Origin: Heracleum sosnowskyi
Lineage: Eukaryota; Streptophyta; Magnoliopsida; Apiales; Apiaceae
DNA length: 64,000 nt
NCBI GenBank assembly: GCA_030848705.1
Contig: JAUIZM010000012.1
Coordinates: forward strand, 2,227,001-2,291,000
Reading direction: 5' to 3'
In this document: positions 53,790 to 64,000 of the stretch, one piece after another
How the letters are laid out: each line of letters opens with the position of its first letter
How positions within the stretch are numbered: the stretch's first letter is position 1
Notes under the pieces: generated by a model
Told to the model about the DNA's origin: nothing
Database searches by the model: none
What the model saw: the letters and a program-made list of their open reading frames with translations, nothing else
Made by a program: the position numbers and the translations under genes

Positions 53790-56700
53790 AGAATTTATTT
53801 TAAGAGGATGTTATTTTATTTTAATTATTGAAAAGAAAATTTAGTTCGTTTTATAATCATTCGGGAAATTGGTATATCGTTCGTACCAATATTTCATTCG
53901 TTGAACTGGAAAATATCCTTAAACATTCGTTATAGATATATTTTAGTTTGTATATCTATTATTAAACAATTCTTATCATTATACGTAGTTTTTGATAATT
54001 ATCGTTTCGTAATCGGTACGCTTTATTTTAATTATTAATGATCCAATGGATCAATATTGATCCAAAAATATCATTTGGGGTATTATTTTCCTTTTAATAT
54101 AAATAGCTTATTCTTTAATTATTTTTATCGAAAAATTCGTTAAAATCCGTAAAATACCGAAAAATCCCCGATACGTGTTCTTCGAGAATCAAACTCAATT
54201 TTGAAGGCGTTACCGGAATCCGTTTTCAACGCTCTAGTAGTCGAATCGAAGCTCTCATCATCCCATATCCAAATCCATCATCAGAATTCGTGTGGGTATG
54301 AATTTTAAATTTCTTGAAGTTTTAGTAATTTCGAATTATATTTAAAATTGGGGGAATCTTTAATCTTGATTGTTATTGATAATTGATTATATGGATAGAT
54401 TTTAGATGTTTTTGGGAGCATGTTGATGTATTATAATTAATTTTTGGTGTTAAAAATCGGGCAAATCGGAAATTGTGTAACTCGTCGGATTTTTCTATTT
54501 TTAAGCCGGAATTTAAGCTCGGTTGATTGTTCCTTAATTTGGTTTACATAGCTTGATAGATCGCTCGATTTAGAGTGTATCCATGTAAAATAATCGAATG
54601 TTTGAGTTCGGTTTCCGTTGATCGGAAATTTCCGCCGCCGGCGGGAACTAAGGTCAAATCGGAGTTGTTCTTCGTGTTTTGTAGTGAATTAAGATGTGTT
54701 GTGATTGTGGTTGATGTCCCCGTGATTTCTCTATGAGAAGCCTTTTGATTTTGTGTGGTTTTGATCGGTTTCGGGCTCGCCGGAATCTGGGATTGGGTTG
54801 CCGGAACTTCGCCGGCGACGGGTTGATCTTGGCGACCCATATCCGTTCTTGGAGACCCGTTTACCCACCAATTCAACCCGGTTTTGATCCATTTTCCCCA
54901 ATTTCAATTCATGAATAGTGTTTTTGAGTTTTATTTTTCAAAAATTGTTTTTAAATTCTAAAATTCATTTCTTTATTTAAATCTTTTTAGTAAATTCAAG
55001 TTATATTTATTTAATTTCAAAATTTTCAAAAATTTAATTATTTTTAATTAATAATTAATTTATTTAATTGATTGATTAATTTTTTAATCAGTTAATTTTA
55101 TTAATTAATTATTAATTAAAACTAATTAATTTAAATTGAGTTTAATTATTTTTCTTAATGAGTTTTATCCTGTAATATTTGTTTAATTAGTTATAATTGG
55201 TCGATTAATTTTATTAGTTGACTAATTTAATTATTAAATACCGTTATATTATGAAAAATGATTCAATTTTCGATCTAAAAATGTTGTACGATTAAATTCT
55301 TTTAAATCGAGAGTCGAATATTTTTCTAAAATTATTTCTTGAATGTTATATGACTTGTGTGATCTATTTATTTCATTTAAATGCCAATATGTGCTACGTA
55401 AATTATGTGAACTATCTGGTTATTGAGTCATAAATACGAATAATTGTTTTGTGACTTGTTTAAATGTTTTAGTCGTGTCTAATATTATCATGAGGGGTAG
55501 TTAGAATAGAAATTTGTCAGGATTGTTAGAAAATGAGATTGACGAAACTGTTGACTTAGATGTTGACTTTTATATTATAGAGATTTTAGACGAGCATGAT
55601 ACGTAAATTATTTATTTAGTTAATCGTAACCATTCTATCAATTGAAATATTGTTATCTATGTACATATGTTATTGGACGAGATGAGCCAGATTACCGAAA
55701 TAGGTTAAATGAAGGAAGTCAGAGATGGGGGAAGTATTATTGTGACTGACTGGTTTATTTGTGAGGTGATTTAACACCAAGGAAACGTCAACACTCATAG
55801 GGGACATTTCCAAGTATTTGCTTTCAATAGAGATATTGGTAGGAATAGTTAATGCGTCAGAATTAAGTTACATAATAATCGTACTCTAGAGATTAAAGTA
55901 GTGTTTATGTTGGACTATAGAAATAGACACGCGAATTCGCTCTCGGGAAATCAGACTTATGACAACTACAAGAATGTCATATCCATGAATGATCGAGAAA
56001 GAGAATATGATGCCATGAAACCAAAGAGAAATGAAGTCGTATTATTTCCGCCTTACGTAATAGCTAAGGACCAGAGGCAAGTGTTTATACTCTTCACTTA
56101 ATTTCCAAGTGTTGATTCTTTTACATTAAATTGCAAGTGTTCTATCTGAACTCGTAAGTCCACGAATATTTATTCAGACTTTTTATTCAGTTTTATAAAT
56201 GTTTCAAAATATGGCTGAGATGTTTAAACGAATTGATTTGAAGTTACAAATACTGAACTTATACAAGTTCCTTTTTACAAATATCCTGATGTGAAAGTAC
56301 TGAGCTGAAATGTTGTAACTCCTAATTTATTGGGGAAAAACATATCTATTGAGATGAGTTGATTTAGAAATTCAAAATTTCTGAATTTTATACGAGACTT
56401 TAAAACGAACATGCTGATTTGAAGATACTGAGTTGATATGTCACAAATTTCGAATGTTGAAATTTGTGAGCCCGATAAGGGAAAAATGAGATTTTAAAAT
56501 TTTGGGTTTTATATGAACCCGAGGTAAATTGAAATGGTTGCATAAGAGGCCATGCGCCGGTCTAGTGAGATGATTTTGGCCAATGTCAATAAGTGCCTTT
56601 GGGGCTAATGAAGGCTCGGGATCCCTTCATGTGTAATGAGCCTGCTGTGTACCACAGTAAGGTTGGCGAGCTTTGAGTGACTGATCATCGGCTTAGCTCA

Positions 56701-57180
56701 TAGCGTCTAATGAATTCCAATTTATTTGAGATTAATGTTGATTGAAAAAGAAAACTGAGATGACTGAAATGTTTTGCTTTGACAGAACTGTTGTTTTCAA
56801 AAGACTTCTGAGATAGAACTATTGCCTTCAAAAACTGTACTTTTTTTAAAACTATTGTCTTCAAACTTACTAATTTACATTTACATCATGTTTTTTTTAC
56901 AAACTCTTGTATTCATTGTCGTTCGGATAACTGTAGAGACCAGTATAAAATCCTTCTGTTTTAAACTATTCAGTTGTTAAAAGTTGAATGAAAAATTATT
57001 GCGAAACATCAAAATTGTTTTTAAAAATTTTGGAAGTCATAAATGTTCAAACCAAAGATCTAGTTTATTCGAAAAACTCAAATTTATTTTGAAAATTGTC
57101 CTATCGTACTTTGATAATACACCTGCTGAGCATTTCTTTCGCTCATACTTGTTTTCTTTGCATTTTAGCCTTTTAGTAAG
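53790..57180 (+). mobile_element. Gypsy-type LTR-derived sequence (block R and downstream)
   Basis: A contiguous stretch begins with the 48480-48745-like block (AATTTATTTTAAGAGGATGT), passes through block R and continues to about 57180. It has LTR-like signals, including GGCCATGCGCCGGTCT near 56552 and ACACCTGCTGAGCATTTCTT with TTTGCATTTTAGCC near 57119-57170, resembling ends of chromovirus (Tekay/Del-type) LTRs. No gag or pol frame remains. The frame at 55901-56101 is short and unrecognised. Borders and family are inference. Confidence 0.45.
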
Positions 57181-57544
57181 AAGGTAAATTGAAAGGCATA
57201 TGTATAGGCCTATTTGTTAACATCGATGATACAACTCAACTTAAACAAGTTTGTAATAAGTAAGTAATAATTCAATTGTCACAGCCTCACAGGAATCTCA
57301 TAAGATCATATCAGTCAAAGAATGAAGATTAAAGTCATCCTACAGACTTGAAGTAATTCTACATTGAAATAAGTTAAATTATTTAATCAAGCCTCGGTGA
57401 AGTACTCAAGGAAGTGGATTTATTAAAGTGACAGAGATTTCAGATGTGTGACAGCAAATGTACAGGTTACAATGGTTGACCAAAGTCAAAAGCAGCTAAT
57501 GGACCACAACTTAAAGTCAAGGTGAAGAACAGACATTGTAGTTA

Positions 57545-57907
57545 GGCTCTGTTTGGTATTGCTGTTAAAAATTGTTGTGCTGTTGAAAAAGTGCTGTTAA
57601 AATAAGTGCTGTTATGAAAATCAGATAACTGTTTGGTAATATTTTTTGATATGTGTATTTTTGGGGTATAATATAAAAAATTATTGTTTTTGGTGAGTTT
57701 TGATGTTTAAACCAGTAGCTGCTTCCCGCAAAAGCTGAAAAGCGGCTTTTTTTCAAAAGCATGGGAGAACCTGCTTTCTCTAAAAGCAGCTTTTCAGCCA
57801 AAAGCGCTTTTCAGATAAGCGGCTTAAAAAATTTACCAAACACTTTTTTCCTGTTTTTCAGAAAAAAGATGATGTTGCTGTCTGCAACAACAATGCCAAA
57901 CGGGGCC
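57545..57907. mobile_element. Tourist-type (PIF/Harbinger) MITE
   Basis: The ends GGCTCTGTTTGGTATTGCTG and the inverse complement of the right end (GGCCCCGTTTGGCATTGTTG) are matched, with TTA on both sides (57542-57544 and 57908-57910). It is 363 bp with an inner foldback around AAAGCAGCTTTTCAGC-type motifs. It is non-coding. Confidence 0.9.
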
Positions 57908-58134
57908 TTAGTCACTTATGAACCGAACAGTACATCAAGTGTCAACTTCATACAGTGAAAGTTCTTCATCAAGTTCAAGTGGTTCAAGGATTGGTTATGC
58001 TATCTTGAAAGAATTTAAATTCTCTTTTAAATTAGTTATTAATTTATTGAAGAATTAATTTAACAAATAAATTAATTATTAGAATTAATTTAAAATAGAA
58101 TTAGAATTATATTAGAATTTCTTAAATAAAATGA

Positions 58135-58360
58135 ACTGGAATGACTATCAAGGATAGTCATCCCGATAGTCATTCCAAGTCATTTTACATTAAAAATGAA
58201 CTGGAATGACTATCAAAGGATAGTCATCCCGATAGTCATCCTAGTTCATTTTAAAGTAATTCTAAATTAATTCTTATAATTCTGATAGTCATTCCAGTTT
58301 ATAGGATATTCATTCCAGGCTTACTAATAGTCATTCTAGACTATTATGATAGTCATTCCA
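58135..58360. repeat. Array of inverted and direct ATAGTCATTCC repeats in the copia LTR
   Basis: Two units of about 70 bp (starting near 58132 and 58196, AAATGAACTGGAATGACTAT) each contain an internal hairpin: GGAATGACTATC pairs with GATAGTCATCC or GATAGTCATTCC. Further single ATAGTCATTC copies follow to 58360. This lies in the presumed U3 region. Confidence 0.8.
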
Positions 58361-58911
58361 ATGGAAAAAGTAATGCACGTGCAGATTAAAGCTTGTCAAG
58401 TGGATTAGCAATATAAAGAAAAAGATCAAGACAGATTACATCATCACTTAACATTTCATGAAAAGAAAAGTTTTTTGTCAAGAACTTACAAAGAACTGTC
58501 GTGGACATTTTTCATCAGTAAATTATTTCTAGAAATCAAGTGTTAAATCCAAACCACTAGAAATCATTTACTTGTACTACTTTGACAATCTAGCGGATCT
58601 TTATCCCTAGAACGTATCTCGAACTATCGTTTATTGTTATATCTTTTTATTACAAAAAATAGATAAATTCATGTCAAATTTATTCTAAATTTGTTTTAAT
58701 TAGTTTGAGATTCAATCTTGTAATTAGTACCAAATTTGTAACACCTTTCAAGTTTAATATAAGTTATATTTAACTTGAATTTTTTTTCATTTAATTCCGC
58801 CATAATTTGTTCTTGAATTGTTTAATCCTAAAACGAACAAATTCGATAAAACGGTATAGTTTGTATTCAACCCCCCCCCCCCCTTCTACAAACTTATCGG
58901 GACCTAACAAT

Positions 58912-58924
58912 TGGCATGAGAGCC
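58912..58924 (+). other. Primer-binding site of the copia element
   Basis: TGGCATGAGAGCC two bases after the LTR end resembles the TGGTATCAGAGC site complementary to the 3' end of initiator tRNA-Met, with two mismatches. Confidence 0.75.
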
Positions 58925-59555
58925 TTTTGATTGATACACAAATCAAAGATCCAATTTTTGTGATTTTTTCTTAACTCTCAAATTTTTATTCTTCTACAAA
59001 AATTCTTCTACAAAAATCTCAAAAATGTCTACTACACAAAAAGTTGGTACAGTGAAAATCCCCATGTTCAGCAATGAGCATTATCCAATGTGGAAGATGA
59101 AGATGCTCTTGTTTCTTCAAGTGGCTAATGTTAAATATCTTGGAGTGTTGAAAAATGGACCAAAACTTCCTATGATTGTTGAGGAAGAGCAGATTGAGAA
59201 TAATGTCATTACTCAAGCTGCTAGGATGTACCCCAAGGATCCCAAGGACTACACAACTGATGAAAAAGAGGATGCTTCCCTGGATGCATGTCTACAGTTG
59301 ATTCTGGTTGATTGTCTTGATCCTATCATGCATAATCATGTTCTAAACTGTGTTACTGCCAAACACATTTGGGATACGATTGAGATAATTAATGAAGGGA
59401 CAGAGGAAGTAAGAGAGAATAAGATGGAAATTCTCACCTTTTCATATGAACACTTCAGATCAAACCCTGGTGAAGGTATCTCTGATGTTTTTGAGAGATA
59501 CAACAAATTGATAAATGATCTGAATCTCCATGGAAAGCACTATACTATCAAGGAG

Positions 59556-62500
59556 CACTACTAGAAAAACTGCATTAGACATCGGCTAAAAACCGATGTC
59601 TATTGAAAAAGAGAAGCGATGTCTTTGCATGTGTAGAGAAAGGTAGGGGTATTAGACATCGGTTTTTAGCCGATGGCTATGTTAATCTTTAACATCGGTT
59701 TTTTAATAAGCAACAGATGTCTATGTTCTTTTTTAACATCGGTTTCTTAATAAGGAACTGATGTCTATGTTCCTTTTTAACATCGATTTCTTAATAAGGA
59801 ACTGATGTCTATGTTTCTCTTTTACATCAGTTTCTATTCTTTAGACATTAGTGTTCTGATGTTACTTGTGATATTTAACATCAGTTTTTTGAGAAAGTGA
59901 TGTAAGTTCTATATTTTTTTAATACATGGATGCCCTATTTGACATGGCCAAAAATCAAAAACCAAATGACAAAAATCAAAAAACCAAACCAAAACCAAAT
60001 ATCGAAATCAAAAGGCCAATATATACTAAAACCAAATATAAAATTCAATAGGCCAACTACATTATCCAATTCATATCGAAACTAACTACATAATCCAAAC
60101 CATCCAAATATCAAAACTACATTCATATAGGCACATTTCCTAGTTTTTCAGGCACATTTCCTAGTTTTTCAAAACCTTGGTAATTCTTTCCTTTTGCTGT
60201 TTGCCTTAGAGCCTTTTTTAGATCTTCACAATAGGTCCCCAAGTGCTGGATTTGTCATCCTGCAGTATACTCTAAGCAAGCACTGGACAAGTTGTGAGTC
60301 AGACCTGAATTATGAGAAATCCCAAGTTCAATTCAAGTTGAAGTCAAAAAACACAACTAACATCAAATGATATAGGAATACAATCAAATGATATAGGAAT
60401 ACACTGGACATTAGGAAGAAACAGTATATGTATCACTTTCCATATTTAAGTTATATCTGCATTGCTTGAAAATCATATTTTTCAACATCTAAAATTTTAA
60501 TTCTTCGAAAGTCTTCCTAAATCTGAAACACATAAAGAAAGCAAAACTTGATAGATTGCGATTCCTTGCAACTCAAAAATTATACCTTCGCTACAGTACG
60601 AAGGTTTATTAGATTTCCAGTCTGTAAAAAATCCAGATAAGGTACACTTGGGAGTACCATTTTGTTCATAATAATATTGATTTTCACCATCAATTATGAC
60701 AGACTTCCCAGCGGAGTTTGACGAACCTTCTGAACTTCCAGCTATAGGATCCGAAGCTTCTGAGTTATATGAAAAGGAACACGCATCAGATCCTGGTCCG
60801 TCAATCCCAAGTGAAGGTGGCACTTCCAATTTCAGAAATGCTGTTACCGGGCCGAGAAAGAATGGTTAAAACAAGAAAAGATATCCTAGTATACAATTTA
60901 GCCACTTATATAGTTATATTTTTTTTACATGACATATTTTAAACAAGACTGAGGTAAAAAAAACCAAATTAATTAACATTAAAACATAAAATTGAACAGA
61001 ATTTGAAGCAGACTCACCTTGAGACACAATTTCTACAGGTGAATCCTCTGGTTTGGTCTGGAACAAAAAACACATGCAAGTATCCAAGGGCAAAAGGAAA
61101 TTATTAACTTACCAAATTTAAAAAGATGTTTAAATTCAAGGCCTTTTGGTCTAGCACCTAGCGGTATCTCCCCCGCTCCCTTTTACAGAGGTCGAGGATT
61201 TAAGCATGCAATTAGTTACTCACTATCATTTATCAACATGCAACAATAATATCTATTCACATCTAAAGCGAGTGCTTACCTAGTAGAATAGGGATATAAA
61301 TCAGACATTGAGCATTTTAAGACCCAGAAAAAGTAATAATACGTACTCCCATGACACAAGATAGATGAAAAACGTAAGCCGGTTTCAATTTCAGAATTGT
61401 TTCTCATATCTTTATTAAATATTCTCAATATTTTTCCTAGTGATGTGAACTATGGATACGGCATTAGCAGTTGCACTTTTTACTTGATACACCTTAAACA
61501 TCTATATTGAAACGGGGCAAAGACTCTAAGTTATTCATCATGCTTTCAATATCGGATTGAACAACAGTTCCTAACTTGCTACTTATGCACTTATAATCCA
61601 GCTGATGAACAAAAGCTACAAAGGAATTGACAAAGTCTCGACCATGCATGATAGAATACAACTGATCCTAGTTCGGTGCAAGCAAATGAACTCCTTAAAC
61701 CCAGCCCAAGAAAGAAACTCTGCTTGTGGCACAGTTTGATGTTTCTCCCAAATCCGAACTACTAACTGATTCTCCAAATCGTCTTCAGCATTAACTTCTC
61801 CACCTTTGGTGTTCACCTCTCCAACTGGTACAAATCCCTGCAGATATGGATTAACATTGCAAACTTAAACCAAATCCACAGAAAATAGTACTAACTAATA
61901 TTAATATACAAAAGCTTACAGAAATACCATCAAGATTAAACCTAGTTGTGTCAAATTTTAACAGATTACTGCTGAAACATCATAACAAGGATATGGTAAT
62001 TTGCAAAACATAGATTAGAACTCAAACATACCACGTATAACATATCTCAGATAGAAAAATATTCATGAAATAATTGATACTCCATGTAAAACAATTCTAG
62101 TATAATTTACTTGAAACCAACAGAATGTCATAACAATACTTCTAAATCTGGAGTATTCGTTCTCTATCAATTAAATCCTCTGACCTGCGGAAGAGAGGGA
62201 TATTTTTGTTAAAAAAACAATGCAATCTTTAAAAAATGTCAATTCCACACAATAAAAATCAGATACATGGAACAAAAGGAGGGTAAACAAAAATCATTAA
62301 GAAAAATTCAACCTTTATACATAACAAAAGGTCAAATCTCTACAAATTGAAGGCTTGGGTTGATTGTTTACAGAACTCACTGGCCAAGAATCACAGATCC
62401 TTCACTAACACAAGAAACACCACAAACAAATACCACACAAAAAAAACTACATATAAATACAGGATACAATTACTTATTGAAAACCAAAATATACAATCAC

Positions 62501-63220
62501 CCAAAAATACCTTTAAATCAAAACACTGAATCATTACAAATTGAAAGCTTGGGCAAAAGATTGAATATTTATCCAAGAGGAAGAGAATTTGAACAAATTT
62601 GAAACACAAAGCTCTGAACTTTAACCTAAAACCAAGTTTAATTAATGGCCAATTACAAGAATTATCAATAAAGATCGAAACTTTATGATTAAAAGATGTT
62701 TATATATGTTGATTGAACAAAAATTGGGGTTTAAAGAGGAAAAAAAGCTCCTAATTACAAGAATGATGAATAAAGATCCGAATTTTATGATTGAAACATA
62801 CCTTAACAGCCATGGTTGATTTGAAGTTGAAGGAGATACACCGAAATTGAGAAGAGGCCATGGACACCGAAATTAGGGTTCTTGAAGAAAAATGAGGGAT
62901 AAGCGGGGGGGGGGGGGGGTGTGGGTAGTAGTATATGTTTTTTTATTTTTATGTTTTTAGTTTAAGGGGGAAAAGAGGGAAACGGGATATGAAATTTAGC
63001 TAAGGGGGGAAATTTTGCCAAGGGGGAAAAGAAAAACGGGGAAGGCGCGAAATGTTTTTTTTTAAAATGGGGTTAAGACATCATTTATTCATGTAAGCGA
63101 TGTGTAGTTTACTATTAGACATCAGTTTGAGAATTTTCGATGTAAGAGACACTTTTAACATCAGTGGCTTTTCTGGCCAATGTCTAATGTGTGATGTCTA
63201 ATCTAGTTTTTCTAGTAGTG
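59556..63220. mobile_element. Non-autonomous CACTA (En/Spm-type) transposon with cargo
   Basis: The terminal inverted repeats CACTACTAGAAAAACT are identical at both ends, and the 3-bp duplication GAG is exact (59553-59555 and 63221-63223). Subterminal regions hold many copies of a TTAACATCGGTTTCTTAATA and GATGTCTATGTT-type repeat, including the hairpin GACATCGG...CCGATGTC (59575-59600), at left to about 59920 and at right from about 63070. No En/Spm transposase domain is seen. The interior carries a spliced gene-like unit on the minus strand and a G-run (about 62905-62918). Confidence 0.95.
60586..62861 (-). CDS. Spliced gene-like cargo in the CACTA element, function unknown
   Basis: The minus strand shows a plausible gene. 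Exon 1 is 62861-62802 (MASSQFRCISFNFKSTMAVK, donor GTATG). Exon 2 starts at 61837 after TGCAG (GFVPVGEVNTKGGEVNAED, then a WEKHQTVPQAEFLSWAGFK region); its end is uncertain. Exon 3 is 61057-61018 (TKPEDSPVEIVSQ, donor GTGAG). Exon 4 is 60840-60586 (FLKLEVPPSLGIDGPGSD, a Ser-rich stretch, then CTLSGFFTDWKSNKP; donor GTATAA). Phases fit between exons 1 and 2 and between 3 and 4. I do not recognise the protein. It may be an element-encoded accessory protein or a captured host gene. The 3' end was not found; frames left of 60586 fade out. Confidence 0.45.
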
Positions 63221-63497
63221 GAGATTAAAAAGAAGTTCCTCCTGACACTTCCATCACATCTGGAGCACAGAATATCAGCTATTAGAGAAGCAAGAGATCT
63301 TGGAGAGATTTCTTTGGAAAGACTCTATTGTGCTCTGAAGACTTATGAGATGGAACAGATTCAGCAGAATGAAATATATGGAACAGGGAAGATAGTCAGT
63401 ACTTCTACTGCACCGGTGGCAGAAGTCCCACAATAACTGGAAGTGAAGGTTGTTTAACCTTCCAGTTCTGACATGGATGTTACTGTGGCTGAATATG

Positions 63498-64000
63498 TGT
63501 TAGGTCCTGATATGTTTGTAGAAGGGGGGTTGAATACAAAAAATACCGTTTAATCGAATTTGTTCTTTTTAAGATTTAACAAATTAAGAACAAATTATTG
63601 CGGAATAAAACTGAAACAATATTCAAGTTAAATATAACTTATATTAAACTTGAGGAGTGTTACAATTTGATCACTGATTACAAAGTTCTTGATAAAAAAA
63701 ACCTAGAATAAATTCGACATGAATTTATCTATTTTTGTAATAAAAATGATCGAATACTAAAAAGTAGTTCGATATAATTTCTAGGGATTATGATCCGCTA
63801 GATTGTCAAAGCAGTACAAGTGAATTGATTCTCAAGGATTAAATGATACAAACAAACAAGAATTAAATCCACTGGCAGAAAATGAATTGCTTTGCAGTTG
63901 AAGAAGTTAAGACATAGTGAATGTACTGTTTAGCTTTCCGTGTCTTTTACTTCTGTGTTCTGTAATTTAATGATATGTCTTGATCACTTTGCTTTTAAAT
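63498..64000 (-). mobile_element. Inverted copia LTR (same family as 57215-58909), running off the window
   Basis: From TGTTAGGTCCTGATATGTTT onward the sequence is the inverse complement of the LTR ending at 58909, with about 15-20 percent differences by eye. It includes the GTAGAAGGGGGGTTGAATAC motif and the GATCCGCTAGATTGTCAAAG segment. The bases before it are not a primer-binding site, so this is the outer 3' edge of a minus-orientation element inserted into the gag of the first one (possible TSD ATATG, 63493-63497). Confidence 0.8.

Larger units (their letters stand above)
57215..58909 (+). mobile_element. Copia (SIRE/Maximus-like) 5' LTR
   Basis: The right border is firm: the sequence ends TATCGGGACCTAACA at 58909 and is followed by a primer-binding site and gag. 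It contains the CAACCCCCC...CTTCTACAAAC motif near the end. The left border at TGTTAACATCGATG (57215) is a guess based on a TGTTA start. A Tourist MITE (57545-57907) is inserted, leaving about 1.33 kb. Positions about 58400-58909 are matched in inverse orientation by 63498-64000. Confidence 0.65.
59025..63436 (+). pseudogene. Copia gag, split by a CACTA element
   Basis: The 5' part (59025-59555) starts MSTTQKVGTVKIPMFSNEHY and shows the DUF4219/UBN2-type gag region of plant copia elements, with HIWDTIEIINEGTEEVRENK and YERFNKL-like features. At KE the CACTA element (59556-63220) intervenes. After one copy of the 3-bp duplication the same frame resumes at 63221 as IKKKFLLTLPSHLEHRISAI and continues to a stop at 63434-63436. 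The reading frame is thus exact across the insertion. The frame then meets stops and, at 63498, an inverted LTR, so nucleocapsid zinc knuckle and pol are not in the window. Confidence 0.88.

Noticed and set aside
55901..56101. 66-codon open frame in the gypsy LTR-like block
   Set aside because: No recognisable domain and no start or splice context; compatible with chance.
61141..61205. tRNA-like segment (GGTCTAGCACCTAGCGGTAT) in the CACTA element
   Set aside because: No acceptor stem, anticodon arm or B-box arrangement can be folded.

Overview
This is eukaryotic nuclear DNA from a plant, almost certainly a eudicot. It is AT-rich and has intron-split genes with GT-AG borders, plant-specific families (a GH17-X8 beta-1,3-glucanase, a plant ANTH protein with a long tail, a PMEI-type inhibitor, a Cf/Ve-type receptor-like protein) and a dense layer of plant transposons (copia and gypsy LTR elements, CACTA, hAT, PIF/Tourist, Stowaway/mariner, Helitrons). 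The species cannot be fixed from the sequence alone.

Layout. 1-7.9 kb: nested MITEs, one tRNA-Leu(CAA) at 1918-2001, a locally duplicated unknown block and a LINE-like RNase H remnant. 8-13.3 kb: a three-exon GH17+X8 beta-1,3-glucanase (8080-10010, +) and a single-exon ANTH/CALM clathrin-assembly protein (10500-12905, +). The C-terminal 69-bp repeat array of the latter contains an indel that throws the conserved tail (to 13227) out of frame. 14.2-22 kb: a complete eight-exon gene for the minor-spliceosome protein U11/U12-35K (minus strand, 324 aa), with its non-coding 5' exon and an intron that has a textbook U12-type 5' splice site. 22-40 kb: almost gene-free and built from Helitrons, MITEs and simple repeats; the only intact gene is a small PMEI/invertase-inhibitor-like protein (31893-32405, -). 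41.9-43.4 kb: a Stowaway MITE and a decayed LRR receptor-like protein. 44-47.1 kb: an intact, intronless but N-terminally shortened SF3B1 (SF3b155) copy on the minus strand.

47.2-54 kb is the most unusual part. A copy of the U11/U12-35K 5' non-coding exon and promoter side lies directly upstream of the SF3B1-like gene. A few kb away, a second SF3B1 5' fragment (promoter plus about the first 73 codons) is joined in frame to a mariner-like (DD39D) transposase. Directly upstream of that fusion lies a second, longer copy of U11/U12-35K (exons 1-2 with the U12-type donor). The 5' ends of two spliceosomal genes have therefore been shuffled together twice and attached to a transposase. The mariner remnant also holds a 1029-bp solo copia LTR (target-site duplication TGCTA) and a small open frame ending in an EAR-type DLNxxP motif.

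53.8-64 kb: a gypsy-type LTR-derived block, then a SIRE/Maximus-like copia element (LTR, primer-binding site, gag). Its gag gene is cut by a complete 3.7-kb CACTA element (59556-63220, TSD GAG) that carries a spliced gene-like cargo. Just downstream an opposite-orientation copy of the same copia LTR begins and runs off the window.

Functionally the intact host genes are callose turnover at the cell wall or plasmodesmata, clathrin-mediated endocytosis, minor- and major-spliceosome components, and a wall-enzyme inhibitor. All coordinates, motifs and duplications were read by eye; family names rest on recognised motifs, not on database searches.
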